From assembly GCF_025989185.1 (NCBI RefSeq), contig NZ_JAPDNT010000001.1:558001-622000 (forward strand): a DNA stretch of 64,000 nt, given 5' to 3'. A program made the position numbers and the translations under genes. This stretch comes from Limobrevibacterium gyesilva. GTDB lineage: Bacteria; Pseudomonadota; Alphaproteobacteria; Acetobacterales; Acetobacteraceae. This document shows positions 35,799 through 42,598 of this stretch, piece after piece (within the stretch, counting starts at the first letter, position 1; each line of letters begins with the position of its first letter). Under the pieces are notes generated by a model. It was not told the origin of the DNA. It was given only the letters and a program-made list of their open reading frames with translations, and ran no database searches.

Positions 35799-36596
35799 CT
35801 ATGGTAGCAGATCGCGCGCCTTGCGCACCATCGCCGAGCCGGGATCGGCGAGTTGCCCGACGATGGTGAAGTGGTTGTGGCCGGGCAGCGCCTCCCACGT
35901 GCCGCCCCAGGCTTCGGCGATGCCACGCGACTGGCGGAGGTACTCCGCGCCCTCGTCCGCGCCGACAATGGCATGGATACGCCCGCCCGGGTGCGGCATG
36001 AACATCGGCGACAGGCGCCGCGCCTCGGCCTCATCGAGACGCAGGGCCGCGTTGACGCTGGTACGCATCAGCGGCGGCAGGTCGAACAGCCCGCTGATCG
36101 GCAGCCCCGCCGGTACCAGGTCCGCCGGCAGGCCGCGCGCCGGCCAATCAGTCGCCATCAGCATGGCCGCCAGGTGGCCACCGGCGGAATGGCCGGTGGC
36201 CAGCAGGCGCCTTGCGTGCCGGCGGTGCAGGAAGGCCACGGCATCGCGCAACTGTTCGGTGAGCTCGGTGAGCGTAACCTGCGGGCACAGGTCGTAGGAC
36301 GGCACCGCCACTGCCACGCCGTGCGCCAACAGGCCGCGTGCGAGGTGGCTGAACATCGACTTGTCCAGCGCCTGCCAGTAGCCGCCATGGATGAACAGCG
36401 CGATCGGCGCATCGTGCGTCGCTCCTGGCCAGAACAGGTCCATAGCCTGGCGCGGCGTAGGACCGTAGCTCAGATCGAGCTCGGCATGGGCCTGCGCCGC
36501 GCGGAAAGCGGCGGCATCGCGCGCCCATCCAGCCATGATTGCGGGATGCTCGGGAACCTTCGCCCGGTTGTTGTACTCGGCCTCGTTGTCCGTCAT
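35799..36596 (-). CDS. alpha/beta hydrolase, kynurenine-formamidase/BD-FAE-like
   Basis: Serine hydrolase of 265 residues. The oxyanion motif HGGYW is at about 71-75 (ALFIHGGYWQALDKS), the nucleophile GHSAGGH at about 136-142, and a late catalytic His in PGHNHFTIV near 240. HGGYW is characteristic of BNA7-type kynurenine formamidases and related arylformamidases. The next gene is an FAD aromatic hydroxylase. The pair could process a formylated or esterified aromatic compound; no kynureninase or tryptophan dioxygenase is present to prove it. ATG 36596 (MTDNEAEYNNRA) starts at the family's usual N-terminal helix. Confidence 0.85.
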   Translation of the reverse strand: MTDNEAEYNNRAKVPEHPAIMAGWARDAAAFRAAQAHAELDLSYGPTPRQAMDLFWPGATHDAPIALFIHGGYWQALDKSMFSHLARGLLAHGVAVAVPSYDLCPQVTLTELTEQLRDAVAFLHRRHARRLLATGHSAGGHLAAMLMATDWPARGLPADLVPAGLPISGLFDLPPLMRTSVNAALRLDEAEARRLSPMFMPHPGGRIHAIVGADEGAEYLRQSRGIAEAWGGTWEALPGHNHFTIVGQLADPGSAMVRKARDLLP

Positions 36597-36976
36597 GACT
36601 TCGTCCGCTCCACCCACCGGCTCTTCACGCGCCCTGCATTCTGCCGGGTCCAGAACGAACCGGCCAGATGGCCGCATCTGTGCATCGCCGGCTGCTGTCA
36701 GCACGTGATCGTGCCGACCGCTGTGAGCGGCACATCGAAGAGCAGGCGTGGCGGCCGTTCCAACAACTTGCCGTGAGACGGACGATTCCCCTCTCCTGCA
36801 GCAAGCGACGCGATACAATTCCCCACGGGTTGCGTGGCGCGCGGCATCGCTAGGCGGCCCGTGTTCCAGTGTGCGCAGTGACGTGACGCCGCCGGACCCG
36901 TTCGGCGGCCAAGCACCATTCGGCCGGCGCAAAATGCGCTTCGCAGGACTGCACAACAATAAGACTGGAGGACATC
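36597..36976. other. divergent intergenic region upstream of the PQQ dehydrogenase
   Basis: 380 bases between the hydrolase (minus) and the PQQ dehydrogenase (plus). No coding sequence is evident. A 7-bp hairpin (GCCGCCG / CGGCGGC, 36888-36909, 8-base loop) lies 67 bases before the GTG start and could be a leader structure. The last 15 bases carry a strong Shine-Dalgarno, GGAGG. Promoters for both directions should lie here, but I see no clear consensus. Confidence 0.5.
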
Positions 36977-38695
36977 GTGTCCAAGAAACCGAATCTGCTC
37001 GCGGCTTCCATGCTCGCGACCCTGGGTGCCGCCGTGACGCCAGCCGTCCATGCACAGCCCGTCGACACAGCGCGTATCGAGGCGGGCAGCCCCAATGATT
37101 GGCTGACCTATCACGGCTCTTACAAGTCCTACCACTACAGCGGCCTCAGCCAGATCAATGCAGACAACGTCAAGGATCTGGGCGTCGCGTGGATCCATAT
37201 TCCGGGCCGGTCGACGCGCGGACTGCAGTCGATGCCCGTGGTGGCGGATGGCGTGCTGTACTACACCGGCTCGTACAGCCGCACCTTCGCGTTGAACGGC
37301 GCGACGGGCGACGTGATCTGGTCCTATTTCCCCGAGCTGGACGACGCACTGGTCGCGCGGCAGACGCATTCTCCGTACAACCGTGGCGCGGCGATCGGCG
37401 ACGGCCGCGTCTATGTCGGCACGGTGGACGGGCGCCTCATCGCGCTGGACATGAAGACCGGCAAGCCGGCATGGGACACCAAGCTCATCGATTCGCAAAA
37501 ACTCACGGTCGGTTTCACCGGCGCCCCGCTCTATGCCAAGGGCACGGTCGTCATCGGCGCGCAAGGCGGCGAGTGGCCGGGCCGTGGCCCGATCTTCGGC
37601 GTTGACGCCGCCACCGGAAAGAAGAAGTGGGAGTTCCTGACCGTCGCCGGAACGGAGGACGCGAAGCAGAGCTGGGGCAACGAGTCCTGGCGCACGGGCG
37701 GCGGTGGCGGATGGATGCCGGGCACCTATGATTCGGAAACAGGCACGATCTGGTGGGGAACGGCCAACCCCGCGCCGCTGTATGACTGGTCCGGCCCCGA
37801 CTACAAGACGTCCGGCGCACGGCCGGGCGACAACCTCTACACCTCGTCGGTCATCGGGCTCGACGTCGATACCGGCAACCTGAAGTTTTTCCATCAGGAA
37901 CTGCCGCACGACACCTGGGACTTCGACAGCGCCGTGGGTGAGTTCGTGATGCTCGACCGTGACGGGCAGAAACTGGTCGTTCACCCCAACAAGAGCGGCT
38001 TCATCTTCGTCTACGACCGCGCCGCCAAGCTGCAGAACGTCTGGCCGATCGCCCAGAACATCAATTTCGTGAAGAGCATCGACCCCAAGACGGGTGAGTT
38101 GATCGGCCGGCGCGACTTCTCCGCGGGAAAGGTCAGCGAGCCGCTCTGCCCGCACATCTCGGGTGGTGTAAGCTGGAACTCTGGCTCCTACAGCCCGGCG
38201 ACCGGGCTCTACTACAAGCTTGGCCAGGAGTGGTGCATGCGGCTGGAAGTCGTGAAGACGACGCCGGTCACGCAGCCGCAGGTGCAGCTGAACATCGGCG
38301 CGAACTTCACGATTGCGCCGCCACCCGGCGGCGAGATCTACGGCCATCTTGACGCGCGCGACCCGGTGACGGGCGCGAAGAAATGGGAGGTCCGCTACCC
38401 CGAGCCGCCGCTGGCCAGCGTTCTGTCCACCGCCGGCAACCTCGTGTTCGTGCCGGATTCGCGCGGCATCCTGCATGCCTACAACGCGCAGACGGGCGCC
38501 GAGCTCTGGAGCCATTCCGACGGCACCGGCCATCAGGGCGGCATCGTCAGCTACTTCGCCAACGGCAAGCAATACGTGGCCGTAACGGCGGGCTTCGGCG
38601 GCATGGCGACCGACGACTACGCGCCGACATTCGGCGGGCCGTACAAGAGCATGTCGCGCGATGACGGCGCGCTCGTCGTCTACAGCCTGAAATAG
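36977..38695 (+). CDS. PQQ-dependent alcohol dehydrogenase (XoxF/ExaA family) with lanthanide-type Asp-Phe-Asp motif
   Basis: Periplasmic quinoprotein oxidising alcohols and passing electrons to cytochrome c. 572 residues. Signal peptide to about residue 26 (AVHAQ), then an eight-bladed propeller with tryptophan-docking repeats (e.g. GATGDVIWSYF). Metal/PQQ ligands: E199 (GGEW), N264 (GTANPAP), catalytic D315 and D317 in TWDFD. An Asp two residues after the catalytic Asp marks lanthanide-dependent enzymes; calcium enzymes have Ala or Ser there. The vicinal Cys-Cys that normally precedes VNRG is replaced by T130-H131 (THSPYNRGAA). K339 stands where methanol dehydrogenase has Arg331. The start is GTG with GGAGG 6 bases upstream. 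Cytochrome c and MxaJ-like genes follow. Confidence 0.92.
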   Translation: MSKKPNLLAASMLATLGAAVTPAVHAQPVDTARIEAGSPNDWLTYHGSYKSYHYSGLSQINADNVKDLGVAWIHIPGRSTRGLQSMPVVADGVLYYTGSYSRTFALNGATGDVIWSYFPELDDALVARQTHSPYNRGAAIGDGRVYVGTVDGRLIALDMKTGKPAWDTKLIDSQKLTVGFTGAPLYAKGTVVIGAQGGEWPGRGPIFGVDAATGKKKWEFLTVAGTEDAKQSWGNESWRTGGGGGWMPGTYDSETGTIWWGTANPAPLYDWSGPDYKTSGARPGDNLYTSSVIGLDVDTGNLKFFHQELPHDTWDFDSAVGEFVMLDRDGQKLVVHPNKSGFIFVYDRAAKLQNVWPIAQNINFVKSIDPKTGELIGRRDFSAGKVSEPLCPHISGGVSWNSGSYSPATGLYYKLGQEWCMRLEVVKTTPVTQPQVQLNIGANFTIAPPPGGEIYGHLDARDPVTGAKKWEVRYPEPPLASVLSTAGNLVFVPDSRGILHAYNAQTGAELWSHSDGTGHQGGIVSYFANGKQYVAVTAGFGGMATDDYAPTFGGPYKSMSRDDGALVVYSLK

Positions 38696-38726
38696 GGCCG
38701 CGCGGGCGATCGCGCAGCCACGGCCC

Positions 38727-39074
38727 ATGTTCGGGACGACGCTCCCGGCGGTGGCCCTGCTGGCCGGACTGGCGTGTGTGATGCCAGGGACGGTCCGCAT
38801 GGCCACCGCCCAAGGGGCGCCGGCGCAGGAAGGCGGGAAGCTGGATGTGAACCAGCTTTTTGCCGGCACCTGCGGTTGGTGCCATAGCGATGGCGGCCGC
38901 GTCGCCGGTAAGGGACCGAAGCTGATGGACACGGAGCGCAGCGACGAGTTCATTCGCAACCGCATCCGCAATGGCAAGGAGGGCGCGATGCCAGCGTTCG
39001 GTCAGATGTTCAGCGACGCGGACATCGACGCGATCATCAAATACATCCGCACCCTGAAACCCGACGAAGGATAG
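38727..39074 (+). CDS. periplasmic c-type cytochrome, probable electron acceptor of the PQQ dehydrogenase
   Basis: Small monohaem cytochrome of 115 residues. Signal peptide LLAGLACVMPGTVRMATAQG is cleaved near residue 29. One haem motif, CGWCH (49-53), and the axial Met in AMPAFG (about M88) define a class I cytochrome c. It sits 31 bases after the PQQ dehydrogenase and before an MxaJ-like gene, the arrangement of xoxF-xoxG-xoxJ. The gap is almost entirely self-complementary (GGGCCG at 38695-38700 pairs with CGGCCC just before the ATG), and no Shine-Dalgarno is visible, so translation may be coupled to the upstream gene. Confidence 0.9.
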   Translation: MFGTTLPAVALLAGLACVMPGTVRMATAQGAPAQEGGKLDVNQLFAGTCGWCHSDGGRVAGKGPKLMDTERSDEFIRNRIRNGKEGAMPAFGQMFSDADIDAIIKYIRTLKPDEG

Positions 39075-39103
39075 GAACGACAGCGACAAGGAGGGGCGTG
39101 CCG

Positions 39104-39889
39104 ATGCGCAAGTCCGTGATGAAGCCGCGCCTGCTGGCAGTGCTGCTGGCCGCGGCAACTCTCCTTGCAACCCACGCCTCGGCACGTTCGCTGGACGGGA
39201 TCCGCCAGCGCAGGGCGCTCGGCCTCTGCGCCCATCCCAATTCCCTGCCCTTCGCCAGCAAGGCCGCGGAACCGCCGGGATTCCAGATCGAGATGGGTCG
39301 CGCCCTGGCCGGCCAACTGGGGGTTTCGCTGGCCACGGACTGGATCATTTCGACTATCCAGATCCGGCGTGCCGATTGCGACATCGTGCTGGACGTGATC
39401 GCGGATCGCGAGGCGCAGGAAGAAAGCGGCCTTCGCATCTCCAAGCCCTATTACCGCACCGGCGCCGCGCTGACGGTGGACCCGGACAGTACGATCACCT
39501 CATTCCACAGCCTGAACGAACGCACGAAGGTCGGCGTCCAGGTCGGCTCCGCCGCCGCGATGGTCCTCGGCCGCAGGCATGTGGGGATATCGATCTTCGG
39601 CTTCGAGGATGACGCGCTGGATGCCTTGATCAATCATGAAATCGACGCCGCGACGGTAACGCCGGCAACGGCCGGCTATTACAATCTCAGGCATCCCGGC
39701 AGGACGGTCCGCGTGCTGGGCCTGGATGACAGCGACCCGATCCTGTCGTGGAACGTCGCGGTCGGCATGATGCGGCCGGACGAACGCCTCCGTGCCGCCA
39801 TCGATGAGGCGTTGGACAGCTTGCGCTCCGCGGGCACGATCGGGACGATCTACGGGCGGTACGGGATCACCCTGCTGTCGCCGCAATAG
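39104..39889 (+). CDS. MxaJ/XoxJ-like periplasmic binding protein
   Basis: Periplasmic protein of the SBP_bac_3 fold, 261 residues. A signal peptide, LLAVLLAAATLLATHASA, is cleaved near residue 26. The family start LGLCAHPNSLPFASK (about 41-55) parallels the RVCADPNNLPFSN run of MxaJ/XoxJ, and CDIVLDVIADREAQEESG lies near 92-109. MxaJ-type proteins assist maturation or activation of the partner PQQ dehydrogenase. Third gene of the module, 29 bases after the cytochrome. I chose ATG 39104 over GTG 39098, because GGAGGGG lies 7 bases before it. A free-standing amino-acid binding protein is a less likely alternative. Confidence 0.78.
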   Translation: MRKSVMKPRLLAVLLAAATLLATHASARSLDGIRQRRALGLCAHPNSLPFASKAAEPPGFQIEMGRALAGQLGVSLATDWIISTIQIRRADCDIVLDVIADREAQEESGLRISKPYYRTGAALTVDPDSTITSFHSLNERTKVGVQVGSAAAMVLGRRHVGISIFGFEDDALDALINHEIDAATVTPATAGYYNLRHPGRTVRVLGLDDSDPILSWNVAVGMMRPDERLRAAIDEALDSLRSAGTIGTIYGRYGITLLSPQ

Positions 39890-39905
39890 CGGCAGCCCGG
39901 CCGCA

Positions 39906-40913
39906 TCAGCCGCGCGCGCTCCGCCCCTCGATCGGATAGGCCGGATCGTTGTAACCCGGCGTGGACGGATGTCCGGGCGCCACCAGCCGGTCCACCAGCG
40001 CCTCGTCCTCGACGGTCAGGCGGTATGCCAGCGCGCCGACATACTCCTCCCACTGCGCCTCCGTTCGCGGGCCGGCAATGGCGCCGGTCACCAGGCTGTT
40101 GTTCAGCACCCAGGCCAGCGCGAACTGACCGGGCGTGATGCCCCGTGCGGCGGCGTGCCGGGCCAGCGCCTCGGCGATGTGCAGGCTTTCTTCCCGCCAC
40201 TCGGTTTCCAGAAGGCGCTTGTCCTGGCGGCCCGCCCGGGTGCCTTCGGGCGGCGGCGCGCCGGCGCGGTATTTGCCGGTCAGCACGCCCCGCGCCAAGG
40301 GGCTGTAAGGGAACACGCCCAGGCCGAGATGGGCGCATGCCGGCAGGTGTTCCACTTCCACCATGCGGTTGAGCGCGTTGTACAGGGGCTGGCTGACGAC
40401 CGGGCGGTCGATGCCGGCCTCGTCACACAGGCGGCAGATCTCCGCCACCCGCCAGGCCCGGTAGTTGGAAACGCCGAAATGGCGGATCTTCCCGGCACGC
40501 ACGAGGTCGGCGAGCGCGTGAACGGTCTCGGCCAGCGGCGTCGTGTGGTCTTCCTTGTGCAGGTACAGCACGTCGATCGTCTCCACGCCCAGGCGGCGCA
40601 GGCTCGCCTCCGCGGCGCACTGGACATGACGGCGTGAGGTGCCGCGGGAGTTCGGATCGCTGCCCGTCGGGTTGGCGAGCTTGGTGGCGAGGATCCACCA
40701 GTCGCGGTTCGCGGCGATGGCGCGGCCCACCACCTCCTCCGACCGACCTTCGTTGTAGGCGTCGGCGGTATCGATGAAGTTCACGCCCTGGGCGCGGGCG
40801 CGGGCGATGATGCGCAACGCGGTCGCCTCGTCGGTCGCGCCGCCGAACATCATGGCACCGAGGCACAGCGGCGACACCTTCAGGCCGCTGTGTCCGAGAT
40901 TGCGATATTCCAT
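39906..40913 (-). CDS. aldo/keto reductase
   Basis: NADPH-dependent oxidoreductase with a TIM-barrel fold. 335 residues. The catalytic tetrad is complete: Asp in FIDTADAYN (about D52), Tyr in the same run (about Y57), Lys in LATKLANP (about K83) and His in LYLHKEDH (about H125). The cofactor-binding C-terminal part includes AGPRTEAQWEE. It is closest in style to the YghZ/PhdYeaE group acting on small aldehydes. Convergent with the PQQ module (16 bases between stops) and divergent from the chromate-transporter genes. An aldehyde produced by the neighbouring dehydrogenase is a conceivable substrate. Confidence 0.93.
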   Translation of the reverse strand: MEYRNLGHSGLKVSPLCLGAMMFGGATDEATALRIIARARAQGVNFIDTADAYNEGRSEEVVGRAIAANRDWWILATKLANPTGSDPNSRGTSRRHVQCAAEASLRRLGVETIDVLYLHKEDHTTPLAETVHALADLVRAGKIRHFGVSNYRAWRVAEICRLCDEAGIDRPVVSQPLYNALNRMVEVEHLPACAHLGLGVFPYSPLARGVLTGKYRAGAPPPEGTRAGRQDKRLLETEWREESLHIAEALARHAAARGITPGQFALAWVLNNSLVTGAIAGPRTEAQWEEYVGALAYRLTVEDEALVDRLVAPGHPSTPGYNDPAYPIEGRSARG

Positions 40914-40986
40914 GATCCTCTCCCCCGCCCGTGGCGTCCGATGTTCGAGACTAGGCAGCATAACCCCGGGCGGCTTTGATGCACCC

Positions 40987-41535
40987 ATGGAACCGAAGCA
41001 CGAGACCGCACGGCCATCGCTGGCCGCCCTGGCCTGGGTGTTCATGTCGATCGGGATGCAAAGCTTCGGCGGCGGCATGTCCGCCTGGATCTGGCGCGAG
41101 GTCGTGCTGAGCCGGCGATGGCTGACCGAAGGGCAGTTCGTCGGCGGCATGGCGCTGTCGCAGATCACGCCGGGGGCGAACGGGGTGAACCTGGCGGTGT
41201 TCGTGGGCACCACGCTGCGCGGACCTGCGGGTGCGCTGGCGGCGCTGGCGGGCATGCTGCTGGTGCCGGTGATTGCCGTGCTGGTGCTGGGAGCCGCCTT
41301 CACCGAAGTCCGCGACGTGCCTGGCATCGGCTCCGCCATGGCCGGGCTGGGCGCGGCCGCCATCGGCATGACCGCGGCCAACGGCCTGCGCATGAGCCGC
41401 AACAACATCCGCGACATTCCGGGCGGCCTGGTGATGGCCACGACCGCCGCTGCTGTCGGGATCGGCGGGTTGCCGCTGCTGCCGGTGCTGCTGGCGATGC
41501 TGCCGGTCAGCCTGCTGTTGGCGTGGCGGCGATGA
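40987..41535 (+). CDS. chromate transporter, short-chain N-half (CHR family)
   Basis: One half of a split chromate ion transporter. 182 residues with six predicted TM helices. The CHR hallmark FGGGMSAWIWREVV is at about 27-40, and QFVGGMALSQITPGAN at about 50-65. Short-chain CHR proteins work as a pair, the two genes encoding homologous halves of opposite membrane orientation. The stop overlaps the next gene's ATG by four bases (ATGA). Known members export chromate or take up sulfate-like oxyanions; the cargo is not shown here. Confidence 0.92.
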   Translation: MEPKHETARPSLAALAWVFMSIGMQSFGGGMSAWIWREVVLSRRWLTEGQFVGGMALSQITPGANGVNLAVFVGTTLRGPAGALAALAGMLLVPVIAVLVLGAAFTEVRDVPGIGSAMAGLGAAAIGMTAANGLRMSRNNIRDIPGGLVMATTAAAVGIGGLPLLPVLLAMLPVSLLLAWRR

Positions 41536-42056
41536 TCGCCATTCTCCTGCAACTCGCCGGGCTGTTCCTGGTGCTGTCGCTGCTGGCGGTGGGCAGCGCC
41601 AACTCCGTGCTGCCGGACATGCAGCGTGCCGCGGTCCAGACCTATCATTGGATGACCGACCGGGAGTTCCTGGACCTGTTCGCCATCTCCCGCGTCGCCC
41701 CCGGCCCCGGGTCGCTGATCGTGGCGCTGATCGGCCAGAAGGCCGCGGGACTGCCGGGCGCGGCAGTGGCGACGGTGGCGATGTTCACGCCGTCGTGCCT
41801 GCTGGTGCATCTGGTCGCGCGCGTCTGGCACCGGTTGCGTGACGCCGCATGGCGTGAGCGGGCCGAAGCCGGGCTGGGCCCCGTCGTGGTCGGGCTGATC
41901 CTCGCCAGCGCCCTGGTGCTGGTGCGCGGAACCCAGCACGCGCTGCCCGCCTACGCCCTCACCGCCGCGGCAACGCTGGTGCTGACGGCGACCGAGTTGC
42001 ATCCGCTCTGGGTGCTGGGCGCCGGCGCCTTGGCCGGGTGGCTGCTGGGGCTTTGA
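41532..42056 (+). CDS. chromate transporter, short-chain C-half (CHR family)
   Basis: Second half of the split chromate transporter. 174 residues, about six TM helices. Family motif positions: LLAVGSANSVLPDMQR (about 17-32) and EFLDLFAISRVAPGPGSLIV (about 44-63), corresponding to the GGGMSAW and ALSQITPGAN runs of its partner. It overlaps the first half by four bases. It is followed by a 116-base gap and a small lipoprotein gene. Confidence 0.92.
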   Translation: MIAILLQLAGLFLVLSLLAVGSANSVLPDMQRAAVQTYHWMTDREFLDLFAISRVAPGPGSLIVALIGQKAAGLPGAAVATVAMFTPSCLLVHLVARVWHRLRDAAWRERAEAGLGPVVVGLILASALVLVRGTQHALPAYALTAAATLVLTATELHPLWVLGAGALAGWLLGL

Positions 42057-42172
42057 GTCCGGCTGGGCGTGGGCTGCAACACTCCGGAACACGCCGCCCT
42101 CATTTCGCCACCAATCCCACATGGCCGCGCCATTGGCCCGCGCCAGGCTGATGCCATCGGGAGGTTGACCCC

Positions 42173-42412
42173 ATGCGCATACTGGCTGCGATCGCTCTCT
42201 CCGCGTCCCTGCTGACGGCCGCCTGCACCACGCCCGACGGCCGCTTCGATGCCGGCAACACACTGGCGCTGACGGCGGGACTCGCAGCGCTGGGCGGCAT
42301 CGCCTACCTCGCCACCCGAGATGACGGCGACCGGCATCAGGGGTATGGGAATCGCCACGGCTATGGCCAGCGCTACGGCGGTGGCGGCCACATGCGGGGC
42401 CGCGGCTGGTAG
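42173..42412 (+). CDS. small Gly/His/Arg-rich lipoprotein
   Basis: 79-residue protein with a lipoprotein signal (MRILAAIALSASLLTAACTT, lipobox LTAAC, Cys18). A short second hydrophobic stretch follows, LALTAGLAALGGIAYLA (about 31-47), then a tail rich in Gly, His, Tyr and Arg (GYGNRHGYGQRYGGGGH). It has no recognisable family beyond a general resemblance to small outer-membrane-linked lipoproteins of alphaproteobacteria. GGGAGG stands before the ATG. Function is unknown; the His-rich tail might bind metal. Confidence 0.75.
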   Translation: MRILAAIALSASLLTAACTTPDGRFDAGNTLALTAGLAALGGIAYLATRDDGDRHQGYGNRHGYGQRYGGGGHMRGRGW

Positions 42413-42466
42413 GCGAGAATCGCAGTGCGTCAAATCGACGTGAAAGTCGGTTTTAACGCCGTAACC

Positions 42467-42481
42467 AATTGTTAAATTGTT
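42467..42481. repeat. AT-rich direct repeat upstream of the glycan locus
   Basis: AATTGTT occurs twice with one base between (42467-42473 and 42475-42481), inside an AT-rich patch (about 42448-42483) that contrasts with the GC-rich surroundings. It lies 117 bases before the giant glycosyltransferase start. It may be part of a promoter or a site for an AT-preferring regulator of surface polysaccharide genes; no -35/-10 pair is obvious. Confidence 0.35.
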
Positions 42482-42598
42482 CCACCTGGTGAATCTTCCC
42501 CCGCGAACACGATTTGGTGAGTAGCGGGGCGATCCCATGCCCGAAGATAATCGTCGCCGGAGCCTGCCGCCAGCCGCCGGCGGCACGGGTCGACGGCT

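Noticed and set aside
36698-38977. A 759-codon minus-strand open frame opposite the PQQ dehydrogenase
   Set aside because: Antisense to a strongly conserved quinoprotein gene and without motifs.
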